From contig JBMNGF010000012.1 in NCBI GenBank assembly GCA_050949745.1, forward strand, positions 1 through 64,000: DNA of 64,000 nt, read 5' to 3'. The position numbers and the translations under genes are program-made. Below, one piece after another: positions 16,824-25,809 of this stretch; the stretch's first letter is position 1; each line of letters opens with the position of its first letter. Source of the DNA: Syntrophaceticus sp050949745. Its GTDB lineage: Bacteria; Bacillota; DSM-12270; Thermacetogeniales; Thermacetogeniaceae. The notes beneath the pieces are model-generated. The model had not been told where the DNA came from, did not search any database, and saw only the letters and a program-made list of their open reading frames with translations.

Positions 16824-17957
16824 TTAAGGTGTGAACAGTCTGGTCAGTGTCCCTGCCAGGTTCACCACAAATTTGGGCTTTTTCGAAGCAGGTTTTAAAA
16901 ATACACTCCAATAAAAAGTCCCTACAAAGATAGCACCGCCAATAATGTTTCCAATTGTCACAGGGATTAAGTTTTTGAACACGAAAGAACTCCAGTTTAG
17001 ATTTGCCAGAGCGGAAAGCGCTCCTGCTGTGTCAGTTCCTAGAACCGGTGCTACTGCAGATAGGACTGATGCTTGGCCTTTTAAAAGAATGCCGGTCGGG
17101 ATGAAAAACATGTTGGCAATGCTGTGCTCAAACCCGCAGGCAACGAAAGCTGTAATAGGGAACACAATACAGAGAATCTTGCTGACACCATCTTTACTTC
17201 CACTTGCCAGCCATACTGCAAGACAGACCAGCCAGTTACAGAGAATGCCCCGAACTAATGCTTCAGTCCATGTTAAATTTACTTTACCACTTGCAGTCAT
17301 TACTGACTTAGCACCTATTAGTGTGCCATTCATCTCCCAAATCCCACTGAGGTAAAAGAACCATGCGATCAAGATGGCACCCAAAAAATTTGCGAAGTAA
17401 ACTATTGTCCAGTTTCTTGCCACCTGCCGGCCGCTGATCTTTCCTTCCAACCATCCTGTTACCATAAGGGTGTTACCGGTAAACAGTTCTGCCCCACCGA
17501 TGACAACCAAGATCAAACCGAGTGAGAAAACAAGGCCACCCACAAGCCTAGATAGGCCGTCTCCTACATATGCTGCCAGATCATTTGTAACCACAGTGGA
17601 TAGTGCTCCAGCCAGTGCGATATAGCATCCAGCCAAAATCCCTAATACAAGCAGATTGAAAAAGGGTGATACAGCCTTTTTTTCGGCATTTCCTACAGTA
17701 GTTGCAGCAACCGCCTTAGGTGTGTCACAAATATTAGGAACAACCACCGGTGCTGGCTGAGGCTCTGGTTTTGGAGTTGCTGCATCCCCCACGGTAAACT
17801 CCATTTTTTGTTTGCAGACTTTCCGTTTTTCTGCAGTACAACCCATTTTCTCTAGCTCTTCCAATGATAGTTTGTGTCCAAATGCTGCAATTTCACAATA
17901 ACTGATTGGCCCACTGATTGAATCATACTCTTTCCAATGCTCGCAATTAAAAGACAT
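16824..17957 (-). CDS. Formate/nitrite transporter (FocA/NirC) family protein with Cys-rich N-terminus, copy 1
   Basis: This is a pentameric-channel family protein carrying formate, nitrite or hydrosulfide across the membrane. Residues about 97-360 hold six hydrophobic segments with family motifs such as GGAELFTGNTLM, NFLGAIL, CGFEHSIANMFF and NLIPVTIGNIIGG. The unusual part is a soluble extension of about 95 residues with Cys at 5, 21, 40, 48 and 77, then a Pro-rich linker; plain FocA proteins are about 280 residues. ATG at 17957 is preceded by GAGGGGGC. A promoter-like TTGGCA-17-TATATA lies at about 18034-18062. The substrate is not determinable. Confidence 0.85.
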   Translation of the reverse strand: MSFNCEHWKEYDSISGPISYCEIAAFGHKLSLEELEKMGCTAEKRKVCKQKMEFTVGDAATPKPEPQPAPVVVPNICDTPKAVAATTVGNAEKKAVSPFFNLLVLGILAGCYIALAGALSTVVTNDLAAYVGDGLSRLVGGLVFSLGLILVVIGGAELFTGNTLMVTGWLEGKISGRQVARNWTIVYFANFLGAILIAWFFYLSGIWEMNGTLIGAKSVMTASGKVNLTWTEALVRGILCNWLVCLAVWLASGSKDGVSKILCIVFPITAFVACGFEHSIANMFFIPTGILLKGQASVLSAVAPVLGTDTAGALSALANLNWSSFVFKNLIPVTIGNIIGGAIFVGTFYWSVFLKPASKKPKFVVNLAGTLTRLFTP

Positions 17958-18033
17958 TTACAGATGCCCCCTCTTCTGTTGCAAATATTATTTTATTTAT
18001 TGAGGTAAAGATAGACCGATTATATAAACCAAT

Positions 18034-18062
18034 TATATAATATATAGCAAATATCATGCCAA
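18034..18062 (-). promoter_or_regulatory. Candidate sigma-A promoter for the copy 1 channel gene
   Basis: On the minus strand TTGGCA (18057-18062) and TATATA (18034-18039) are 17 bp apart, in AT-rich DNA about 75 bp upstream of the start codon. An identical site lies at 27020-27048 in copy 2. Confidence 0.45.
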
Positions 18063-18132
18063 CAGCATATCTTTGCCCCTATGCCCCGTCCTATAAACAC
18101 TATAATAAGACTGATAAGTTCGGCGTTAAGAA

Positions 18133-18261
18133 TTGAGCTATACATTAAGCTGTATAAGAGATGCCGGGATAGGGATCATCCATCAGGGCTATGATATGCA
18201 TGCCTATACTGTATTTGAGGAAAACGGACTGGTTAATCGGCTGATTACCGGGAGGGACTAG
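18133..18261 (+). other. Possible gene remnant between channel gene and tRNA-Lys
   Basis: An open frame from a TTG ends in a protein-like stretch (GIIHQGYDMHAYTVFEEN, then GLVNRLITGRD) and a TAG stop. It has no Shine-Dalgarno and no recognised homologue. It may be the 3' tail of a decayed gene. The same text is at 27119-27247. Confidence 0.2.
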
Positions 18262-18326
18262 CCTTTTCGGTTTCAACAGATAACACTAAGAACCCCCGAA
18301 AGATCTATCTTTTCCAGGGATTCTTT

Positions 18327-18402
18327 TGGTGAGCCATGCAGGAATCGAACCTGCGACACCCTGATTAAAAGTCAGGTGCTCTACCAACTGAGCTAATGGC
18401 CC
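18327..18402 (-). tRNA. tRNA-Lys (UUU), copy 1
   Basis: The minus strand folds as a 76-nt tRNA starting GGGCCATTAGCTCAG, with anticodon loop CTTTTAA (anticodon TTT), T-arm GCAGGTTCGATTCCTGC and an encoded CCA. A hairpin (about 18288-18326) follows the 3' end and may terminate it. Confidence 0.95.
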
Positions 18403-18548
18403 ATATTTTATATTACAATAGAGAAAACAGATGGCTGTTTATTTTACAAGTGATATCTTACAACAGAATTATGAGTCTGTCAACAGGGCGTGCAGGAATG
18501 TTAGTGTCAATTATGATATTTTATAATCTGGAAAATCATTCGCTTTTT

Positions 18549-19613
18549 ATGGCTGAAGAAGCGGGGTATACTAAGCCAAAAGGGAAAAAGGGTGATAATC
18601 CTGTGTTCCAGCCGGAAAGGGTATTTTTTGAGAAAAGGGCGCTCTCCTATCCACTGGGGGAAGAGTTATACAGCTACTTTCAGGGGCAGGCTATCGAATT
18701 GGGATTTACTACATCACACAACCGTGTCACCGGAATCCCCGGCCGTTCCAAACGTGATAAGTTTTTCCACTCCAAGCGTACACTTGTGGTGGGGGTGAGA
18801 AAGAGCAAAAACTTCGCTACCTGCAAGCCCTCAGCACACTACCAACTGCCACTGGCAACCGGCTGCCCCGGCTCCTGCGAGTACTGCTATCTGCACACCA
18901 ACATGGGACGCAACCCTTATGTCAGGATTTATGTCAACCAGGAAGAGATATTGGAGATGGCCAAGAACTATATCGATGAACGCCTGCCTGAAACCACCAT
19001 TTTCGAAGGAGCAGCTACAGCGGACCCCCTCTCGGTAGAGTCCTACTCAGGCGCACTGGCCAGGGCGATCGCCTTTTTTGCCGGCCAGGAACATGCCCGC
19101 TTTCGCTTTGTTACCAAGTTTACAGATGTTGACTCCCTGCTGGAGTTGGAGCACCGGGGGAAGACACGCTTCCGGTTTTCTATCAATAGCCCTCAGGTGA
19201 TCGCAGAATATGAGCGAGCAACCCCTCGCCTGAATGCACGCCTTTCCGCAGCTGAAAAGGTTTCCGCCGCAGGGTATCCATTGGGCGTGATGATCGCTCC
19301 CATCTTTTTAGAGGGTGATTGGAAAAAGGAATACACAGCTCTTTTGGAGAAACTGCAGCCTTTGGCCAAGAATCCTGACCTTACATTTGAACTGATCACC
19401 CACCGTTTCACTGCCAGAGCAAAAAAGCTGATCCTCGATCTTTTTCCAGAAACAAAACTCCCTCTGGAGGAAGAGCAAAGAACCTTTAAATGGGGACAAT
19501 TTGGGTATGGAAAGTATCTTTACCCTAAAGAAATGAAGGCAGATGTAAAGGCCTTTTTCGAAGAAGAAATTGCCAAGCGTTTCCCCCTGGCGAAGATCGA
19601 TTATTTCGTCTGA
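18549..19613 (+). CDS. splB: Spore photoproduct lyase, radical SAM, copy 1
   Basis: This enzyme reverses the UV-induced spore photoproduct in DNA during germination. The radical-SAM cluster motif CPGSCEYC gives Cys106, 110 and 113, in TGCPGSCEYCYLHT. Alignment to Bacillus SplB is good from FQPERVFFEKRAL onward. The catalytic H-donor Cys141 of Bacillus (FEASCTSD) is Ala156 here (FEGAATAD), while Cys92 (ATCKPSAHY) replaces a Bacillus Ser near the cluster, a likely alternative donor. ATG at 18549 is chosen because longer frames reach into tRNA-Lys, but its ribosome-binding site is weak. It stands divergent from tRNA-Lys. Confidence 0.9.
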   Translation: MAEEAGYTKPKGKKGDNPVFQPERVFFEKRALSYPLGEELYSYFQGQAIELGFTTSHNRVTGIPGRSKRDKFFHSKRTLVVGVRKSKNFATCKPSAHYQLPLATGCPGSCEYCYLHTNMGRNPYVRIYVNQEEILEMAKNYIDERLPETTIFEGAATADPLSVESYSGALARAIAFFAGQEHARFRFVTKFTDVDSLLELEHRGKTRFRFSINSPQVIAEYERATPRLNARLSAAEKVSAAGYPLGVMIAPIFLEGDWKKEYTALLEKLQPLAKNPDLTFELITHRFTARAKKLILDLFPETKLPLEEEQRTFKWGQFGYGKYLYPKEMKADVKAFFEEEIAKRFPLAKIDYFV

Positions 19614-19619
19614 CAATGC

Positions 19620-19846
19620 AGACGACTTACAACTAATTACTAATTACTAATTACCAACGACTCACCAATATCTAGTATCACCTAAACAGTGTCTTCTATC
19701 TTTCCCAACTAGCAGGTACAGGTTTTTAGGACATGGCAACACTTATTACCTAGGGCTAACGACCAATTAACAACTGCTATCTCTACCCCAACGACCGCCT
19801 TTTATCTTTTTCAACAACTAACCAGCAACCACTAACTACCATCCAC
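19620..19846. repeat. Heptad-repeat intergenic region, copy 1
   Basis: Between convergent splB and the ykuK-like gene, 7-bp units recur: ACTAATT three times at about 19632-19652 and ACNACYA-type heptads at about 19807-19843. The same heptad family occurs at 34924-34953, 49041-49075, 49130-49160 and 60402-60432. Confidence 0.6.
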
Positions 19847-20320
19847 TCACTTGGTGTATTTATCAGCAACAGTTGATGCGCCACAGGAATAGGGCTTTAT
19901 TTTGGCATCAAAGCCGCTGCCTGTGATCATGCCTACGATATCCCTGATCATTTCCTTGGTCTGCCCATTCTGGCCGATGTCCAAATGGATTTCCAGATCC
20001 AATTCGGTGTGCCCTTTTTCCGCCAGGCACTGGGTCAGTTTACTGGCAGTCTCTAGACTGGTAGCAGCCTCCATGAAGATCCGCTGCCTCATACTATTAA
20101 TATTATCGTAGGTCCTACGCCTATAATAGTATCGTGCCCCCTTCCCTACCCTGTGCACAACAACAGCAGTTACAAAACATGTCTCCTCTCGCACCTGTGA
20201 ATCTGTTCCAATAATGATTTTATAGGTTAATTCTGGGGCATCTGCTATATAAACCAGTAGGTCATCGACAAGCTCATCCCAGCTCATCGAACCTTTGGTA
20301 GGACTAATGAAGTTCATCAT
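19847..20320 (-). CDS. YkuK-like (DUF458) RNase H-fold protein, copy 1
   Basis: This 157-residue protein matches the YkuK/DUF458 family, an RNase H-like fold of unknown substrate. Conserved acidic positions are visible in IIIGTDSQVRE, LEIHLDIGQNG and the C-terminal SCGASTVADKYTK. There is no membrane segment or signal. The start codon ATG at 20320 overlaps the TGA stop of rsmA (AATGATGA); the next ATG at 20317 is equally possible. It is translationally coupled to rsmA, hinting at a role in RNA or ribosome metabolism. In many Firmicutes it lies elsewhere, so this linkage is lineage-specific. Confidence 0.82.
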   Translation of the reverse strand: MMNFISPTKGSMSWDELVDDLLVYIADAPELTYKIIIGTDSQVREETCFVTAVVVHRVGKGARYYYRRRTYDNINSMRQRIFMEAATSLETASKLTQCLAEKGHTELDLEIHLDIGQNGQTKEMIRDIVGMITGSGFDAKIKPYSCGASTVADKYTK

Positions 20321-21192
20321 TCTTCCTTCCCTTCCTTTATATGAACAAGTGCATCTGCTAAACGGGAAAATTCCACAAGATCAAGGGTTTCCCCCCGGCG
20401 TTCCGGAACGATCCCGGACAAGGCAAAGATATCTTCCTCTTTGGGGTGCCAGAGTTCCCCCTCCCGGAGGGCATTGCGGAGTGTTTTGCGCCGGTAACGA
20501 AAGGCGGCACGCACCACCTTAAAAAAAACTCCTTCATCTTTGACACTTACTGCTGGCTGCTGCCGCCTGGTTAACTTGATAACAGCTGATGCCACCTCAG
20601 GAGGTGGATAAAAGGAATGGGGGGATACTTGAAAGAGTAGTTCAGGTTCAGCCAGATACTGAACAGCAACAGAAAGGGAGCCATAATCCTTTCCCCCGGG
20701 GGCAGCAGCAATGCGCTTTGCAACCTCCTTCTGTACCATAAAAACAAAGAGTTCCTTCCGGAACTCCCCATACAGCAAACCCATGAGCAAAGGACTGGTT
20801 ATATAATAGGGAAGGTTCCCCACCACCTTGCAGGCCCCAGTAAAGCCAGGAACACACTCCTTCAACAATTCATCAAAATTAACTTTAAGGGCATCCCCCT
20901 CTACCAGGCGAATATTGTCATAGTCCTGGAGAACTTCCTGCAGCAGGGGGAAAAGGGCGCGGTCGATCTCCACAGCGATAACCATCCCTGCCTGGCGGGC
21001 CAGAGCTTCAGTCAAAATCCCCAAACCGGGGCCGATTTCCAGCACAACATCATCTTTGGTAAGCTCAGCTGATTCCGCAATACGCTCGACAACATGAGAC
21101 TGCCAGAGAAAATGCTGTCCTAGCCTTTTTTTTGGACCTAGATTATAGCGTTTCAATAATGCCTTGATAGCTGTTGGAGATGCATTTGCCAA
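20317..21192 (-). CDS. rsmA: 16S rRNA dimethyladenosine transferase (KsgA), copy 1
   Basis: RsmA dimethylates two adjacent adenines in the 3' hairpin of 16S rRNA (A1518/A1519) during small-subunit maturation. The SAM site EIGPGLGILTEAL, acidic AVEID and catalytic NLPYYIT motifs are present, with GQHFL near the N-terminus. Start: the first ATG (21213) has no ribosome-binding site and lies just after a TATAAT box. A TTG at 21192 preceded by GGAGG fits better and gives MANASPTAIKALLKRYN. The length is typical. The rnmV gene that separates yabE and ksgA in Bacillus is absent; a 500-bp hairpin-rich gap is there instead. Confidence 0.92.
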   Translation of the reverse strand: MANASPTAIKALLKRYNLGPKKRLGQHFLWQSHVVERIAESAELTKDDVVLEIGPGLGILTEALARQAGMVIAVEIDRALFPLLQEVLQDYDNIRLVEGDALKVNFDELLKECVPGFTGACKVVGNLPYYITSPLLMGLLYGEFRKELFVFMVQKEVAKRIAAAPGGKDYGSLSVAVQYLAEPELLFQVSPHSFYPPPEVASAVIKLTRRQQPAVSVKDEGVFFKVVRAAFRYRRKTLRNALREGELWHPKEEDIFALSGIVPERRGETLDLVEFSRLADALVHIKEGKEE

Positions 21193-21402
21193 TATTGCCC
21201 TGCCTCCATTCATTATCTTATTATACTATAATTGCAGCAGCACTCCAAATTACCATGGATAAGCGATTCCAGCGTTTTGAGGAATGCCAATGGCTATTCT
21301 TCCCCTTTAGTCCTTACAACTGATCATAGCTGTTACAGGACTGATGCATTGATCAGCAACAGAGCACTAAATAATAATTGTGCCAAAATATTGTGGCGCA
21401 AT

Positions 21403-21569
21403 TTAACTGCCCGGTTTTAGCAGGGCAGTTAAAAAACGATTTTTTAAAATGTCAGCTCCAGGCTGTTTATTATCCAAAAAAGGGGATAGCCGAAAAAAGC
21501 ATGCACTTTCTGCCGTTGCCGAATCACCGATGGTAACTATCAGCATCCATGCAGAAAGAAGGCATGCTT
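21403..21569 (-). terminator. Hairpin cluster downstream of the yabE-like gene, copy 1
   Basis: AAGCATGC (21497-21504) pairs with GCATGCTT (21562-21569), continued by CTTTCTGC/GCAGAAAG and an apical GTTGCC/GGTAAC. On the minus strand the long stem is followed by TTTTTT, as in an intrinsic terminator for the yabE-like gene. A second stem TTAACTGCCC/GGGCAGTTAA lies at 21403-21432. The multi-stem shape is more elaborate than a usual terminator. No gene is seen in 21214-21701. Confidence 0.55.
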
Positions 21570-21701
21570 ATTGTTCAGTTGATGCTTGATTACAGACAAG
21601 GGTGTTTCACAAACCGTAGAAACAAAACAAAGGAGCTGGTTGTCCAAATTGTAGGGATTTTCTCAAACAGCCTGAAGGCTGGATCCCCAGCATTTCACTG
21701 A

Positions 21702-22691
21702 TCATTCCAGAATGTAGACATTAACGGTGCGAACACCCCATCTACGACATTCCGCATCTGAAGGGAAATAGACGTCGACGGCATTCCCTTTGATCTCTCC
21801 GCCCACATCATTTGCTGTTCCATGACCATAACCATCCACATATAAACGAGTTCCCAAAGGGATCACTCTGGGATCAACAGCAATCGACCCTCGCCCCGCT
21901 TTAGCCCCAGTTGCTGTGTATTTCCCGGCACTGGGACCATAGGCGGTAGCCCTGGCCTGGAACACTCGCCGATAACGGAGGGTATTTCCCCCCCGGGAAA
22001 CCACATTTGCTGTCCCATAAGCGATAACCTTGTTTACAGAGGGACGCAGCACCCGCTCCTCCACTGTTTCCCTGGAAACCTCCTTGCCATCCTCATAAAC
22101 AACCTTGATTACACGCTCCCCTTCACCTGAAGACCCCTTTTGCAGCACACGCTCCTGTCCTCTAAGGAGAGATGAATCAGCTTTTTTCTCACTTGACGCA
22201 GGAATCGAATACTGTTCCTTAATAATCTTCTGCTCAACCCGGGTTACCTTGATCTTACAGCCCGGCTTCACAATAGAATCAAGGGAAGGGCTCACCTTGT
22301 CATCATCATCTATACTTAGTGAAACTAGAGTAAGCACATCTTTGACCGGGACACGAGTCGTATAGATGGTTTGAACACTGCCGTCAACAGCTAGCTGCAC
22401 AGGAAAGGCTCGCTCTATAACCACCTTCATCCCATCAACTACCCTCTCTGTCAGAGCAGGGGTAACTTTGTCCCCGCCCTTCAGCTCTACACCAGCCTCT
22501 TTTAATGCCTCATCCACAGTGATCTTCAATGTTTTGTGAGCAATTTCCTTGCCATCAGCCTCAATAATTATCTCCTGGCGCGCAAGCAACACACTGCACC
22601 AGGAGAAAACTCCGACAAAAGTAATTATCAACACAACCAAACCGATATGAAAAGGACGTGAATTGGTCCATCCCTTTATTTTTTCCTTCAT
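21702..22691 (-). CDS. yabE: YabE-like cell-wall protein: DUF348, G5 and 3D domains, copy 1
   Basis: This secreted or membrane-anchored peptidoglycan-active protein has an N-terminal membrane segment (about 17-38), two ubiquitin-like DUF348 repeats (about 40-155), a G5 domain (about 165-225, VIKVVYEDGKEVSRE) and a C-terminal 3D domain. The 3D signature includes ARATAYGPSAG, DPRVIPLGTRLYVDGYG and GNAVDVYF with the three Asp, as in lytic transglycosylases and Rpf/YabE/YocH proteins. ATG at 22691 with AGAGGTG upstream is preferred to the GTG three codons earlier. It follows tatD as in Bacillus. Confidence 0.9.
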   Translation of the reverse strand: MKEKIKGWTNSRPFHIGLVVLIITFVGVFSWCSVLLARQEIIIEADGKEIAHKTLKITVDEALKEAGVELKGGDKVTPALTERVVDGMKVVIERAFPVQLAVDGSVQTIYTTRVPVKDVLTLVSLSIDDDDKVSPSLDSIVKPGCKIKVTRVEQKIIKEQYSIPASSEKKADSSLLRGQERVLQKGSSGEGERVIKVVYEDGKEVSRETVEERVLRPSVNKVIAYGTANVVSRGGNTLRYRRVFQARATAYGPSAGKYTATGAKAGRGSIAVDPRVIPLGTRLYVDGYGHGTANDVGGEIKGNAVDVYFPSDAECRRWGVRTVNVYILE

Positions 22692-22827
22692 CAGTAACAC
22701 CTCTCCCCCGAGCTTTTATCCATTATATGCCTAACAATTTTTTTTATGTAATGAGTTGGCGGAAAAAAGCTGTAGCTATTATATTATACATCGGATGAAA
22801 TAATCCTTCTTTTTTTATGCCATATTT

Positions 22828-22864
22828 TAGTAAAATAAGACCCGGTGAGACCTGAGTCTCCGGG
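22828..22864 (-). terminator. Intrinsic terminator of tatD, copy 1
   Basis: On the minus strand CCCGGAGAC pairs with GTCTCACCGGG, followed by TCTTATTTTA. It immediately follows the tatD stop at 22867. The counterpart is at 31814-31850. Confidence 0.7.
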
Positions 22865-22866
22865 CA

Positions 22867-23646
22867 TCAGCCACCCCAGAAGGCCTTAATGGCGTTAGCG
22901 GTAGTGGCTTTGGCTATCTCCTCTTGGGATATTTCTTTGATTTGGGCTATTTCGTCCAAGACTGCGGTCATAAAGGCAGGCTCATTGCGTTTTCCCCGCC
23001 AGGGTTGGGGAGCCAGGTAGGGGCAGTCTGTTTCCAGGAGTAGGTGATTCAGGGGGGCCTTTTTCACCACATCCCGCAATTTATTGTTTTTAGGAAAGGT
23101 AAGTGTGCCGCCGATGCCCAGGTAGTATCCCCTGTTCAGACACTCCTCTGCAATGGCCATATCACCGGAAAAGCAGTGGACAGCCACAGCTTTAAGACCG
23201 GTAAAATCCTTTAAAATGGAGAGCACATCCTCATGTGCCTCACGGTCGTGGATAATCACCGGCAGGCCTAATTCCCCGGCAATCTCCAGCTGTTTCCTGA
23301 AAACATCCTGCTGACAGTCCCGGGGAGAAAAATCATAATGGTAGTCAAGCCCGATTTCTCCCCAGGCTAAAACCTTACTGTTTTCAGCAAGGATACGCAG
23401 CCCCTCCAGGGTACGTGGCACCACTTCCTTTGCCTCATGGGGATGTATCCCCACAGCAGCATAGATCTCAGGATACTGCTCAGCCAGAGCACAGGCATAT
23501 CGGGATGCAGTAAAATCATTCCCCACAGTAATAATCCTGGTTACCCCTGCATCAGAAGCTCTCTTGAGGACATTTTCTCTGTCCTTGGCAAATTTTTTGT
23601 CATCCAAATGGGCATGGGTATCGATTATATCAGCCCTGTTCATCAT
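22867..23646 (-). CDS. tatD: TatD-family metal-dependent DNase, copy 1
   Basis: This TIM-barrel metallohydrolase of the TatD/YabD family is a cytoplasmic 3'-5' deoxyribonuclease in characterised members. Metal ligands are visible in DTHAHLDD near the N-terminus, GEIGLDYH, IIHDREAHED, VHCFSG and ETDCPYLAP. Start: the doublet ATGATG at 23646/23643 preceded by GGGGGTGTG; the longer frame to 23688 is not supported. The length is typical (about 260). It lies between metG and yabE as in Bacillus. Confidence 0.92.
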   Translation of the reverse strand: MMNRADIIDTHAHLDDKKFAKDRENVLKRASDAGVTRIITVGNDFTASRYACALAEQYPEIYAAVGIHPHEAKEVVPRTLEGLRILAENSKVLAWGEIGLDYHYDFSPRDCQQDVFRKQLEIAGELGLPVIIHDREAHEDVLSILKDFTGLKAVAVHCFSGDMAIAEECLNRGYYLGIGGTLTFPKNNKLRDVVKKAPLNHLLLETDCPYLAPQPWRGKRNEPAFMTAVLDEIAQIKEISQEEIAKATTANAIKAFWGG

Positions 23647-23861
23647 CACACCCCCGATATAAATTAGACGGCCCCTCATTTCAGACATTACTAGCTTTCA
23701 ATGAGGGGCATAATATTTTCAAAATGACAACTCGATTATAATCAGATCTTCCTGTTCCGTTATTATTAAGCATTAACTATGAGCAGTGATGCTCTTGTCC
23801 ACTCCTTGGACCCGACAGCAACCCCTCAAAGGAAGCTAATTGTACGCCGCCGCTGCTTATC

Positions 23862-23920
23862 TTTCCATCGGACCCCACAGGACTCCCTGCCGGCTTAGGA
23901 TAATGCTCATCCGATGGAAA
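23862..23920. terminator. Inverted repeat after metG, copy 1
   Basis: TTTCCATCGGA (23862-23872) pairs with TCCGATGGAAA (23910-23920) just beyond the metG stop at 23929. It lacks a clean U-tract on the minus strand. The counterpart is at 32848-32906. The rest of 23647-23928 has no gene. Confidence 0.45.
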
Positions 23921-23928
23921 AAACATCA

Positions 23929-25603
23929 CTATTTGACACAGGCACCTGGCGGAAGTTCCTTTTCTACAGTCAAAACTCCCAGGCTGTCCCCTTCACTTGC
24001 TGCCAGAATCATTCCGGAGGAGGTGACACCCCGCAGCTTAACCGGCGCTAGATTGGCCACAACAATCACCCGCTTGCCCACCAGAGATTCTGGGGAGTAG
24101 TATTGGGCAACACCTGCCACAACTGTTCTGGTCTCTGAACCCAAATCCAGCTGAAGCTTCAAGAGGCGGTCAGCTCCCTTGACCTTTTCCGCTTCCTTCA
24201 CTAAAGCGACTCTCAGGTCGACCTTAGCAAAATCATCTATACTGATCTGAGGCTTGATGGGTTTACACGGCTTTTCCAGACTATCCGGTTTTTCCAACTG
24301 CTCAGTCTGCTGCAATTTTTTCGCCCCTTCTGATTGTTTTTTAGACCTTTTTTCCTCTGCATTTTCCTCATCTTTTACCTGAATGCGGGGGAAGACGCCT
24401 GGTCCTGTCTCCACCTGCAGGTCGGGAGGTAGCAGACCCCACTGAGCGGTGCTTTCCCAGCTCTGCAGGTCCAGCCGACCGGCAATTCCGAACTGCTCAA
24501 AGACACGCTTAGGAAAGACAGGCATAAATGGTGAACACCAAATCGCCAGAACACGCACAGCCTCACTCAAATTATAGAGAACCGTCTGCAGGCGTTCTTT
24601 GTTGCCTTCACGCACCAAATTCCAGGGAGCTGTTTCATCAACATAGCGGTTGGCTCTGCGCACCAACTTCCAGATAGCAGCCAGAGCATTGCCGAAGTCA
24701 AAACTCTCCAAGTGCTGCTCTAGTTCTTCTTTTGCCTGACTGGCACAGTTGATCAGATCACTGTCCGGCCCCTGAGGCACACCCCCTTTGTCCACTACAC
24801 CGCTCTGATACTTTTTCAGCATGCCCAGTGTGCGGCTGATCAGATTCCCCAGATCATTTGCCAAATCAGTGTTGATCGTATCGATCAGGCTGTCCTCACT
24901 ATAGTGGCTGTCACCACCATAGGGAAGCTCCCTCAGCAGATAGTAGCGCACAGCATCAACACCATAGCGGTCGATGAGAATAAAGGGATCGACCACATTC
25001 CCCTTTGACTTGGAGATCTTTCCTCCTTCCATCAGGATCCAACCATGGCCAAATATGGTCTGTGGCAGAGGAATGCCTGCAGCCATCAGAACGATAGGCC
25101 AGATCACCGAATGAAAGCGGACGATATCCTTAGCCATCAAATGGTAGGTATGGGGCCAATAATGTTCAAAACGAGGGTCTCCATCCTGCCAGCCTAAAGC
25201 TGTCAAATAATTGATCAGAGCATCAAACCAAACATAGACCACATGCCCCGGTGCAAAAGGTACAGGGATTCCCCATTGGAAGCTGGTCCTGGAAACACAG
25301 AGATCATCAAGCCCGCTCTTGATAAAGTTGACCATTTCATGGCGGCGAGAGGCAGGCTGAATAAAGTCAGGATGCTCTTCAATATACTGGAGGAGCTGGT
25401 CCTGGTATTTGGAAAGCTTAAAAAAGTAGCTTTCCTCTTTGACAGGCTCTACCGGACGTCCGCAGTCAGGACAGTTGCCATCCTCAAGCTGCCGCTCCAA
25501 CCAGAATGCTTCACAGGGGGTACAGTAAAGCCCTTCATAATAAGACTTATAGATATCCCCTTGATCATAAAGCTTTTGAAAGAGCTTCTGAACAGCCCTT
25601 TCG
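23929..25603 (-). pseudogene. metG: metG 3' fragment created by the duplication (no N-terminus)
   Basis: This is the C-terminal 558 or so residues of methionyl-tRNA synthetase. It keeps the KISKSKGN loop and the C-terminal tRNA-binding domain but lacks the first 100 residues, including the HIGH motif needed for ATP binding. Its 5' end is fused at 25604 to the left end of copy 2, where the frame extends to a chance ATG at 25677. It lies behind the copy 2 channel-gene terminator and has no promoter of its own. It cannot be an active synthetase. Two silent differences from the intact copy lie at 25153 and 25218. Confidence 0.9.
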
Positions 25604-25625
25604 TGTATTATATAAAAACCTGCCG

Positions 25626-25666
25626 TAAAAATGATAAGATGTGTCGTAATTACGGCACATCTTATC
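25626..25666 (-). terminator. 34-bp palindrome terminator, copy 2
   Basis: This is an identical counterpart of 16640-16680. It lies between the copy 2 channel gene and the truncated metG, and would stop leftward transcription from entering the fragment. Confidence 0.7.
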
Positions 25667-25809
25667 AAGTGACACACTTCAATTTCGCCAAAAGCGCATC
25701 AATACAAAGCAATCGGACAAATGCCTAAATCTTTTTAATAAAAGGCAGCTTCCGAAAATTCGTTATAATTACCTAAGGCCATCTTAATTAGCATACAAAG
25801 CTCTGGTTA

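Noticed and set aside
25604..25677. New N-terminus for the metG fragment beginning MCHLIRC
   Set aside because: It is junction sequence reading through the palindrome terminator; it lacks a ribosome-binding site and cannot replace the HIGH domain.
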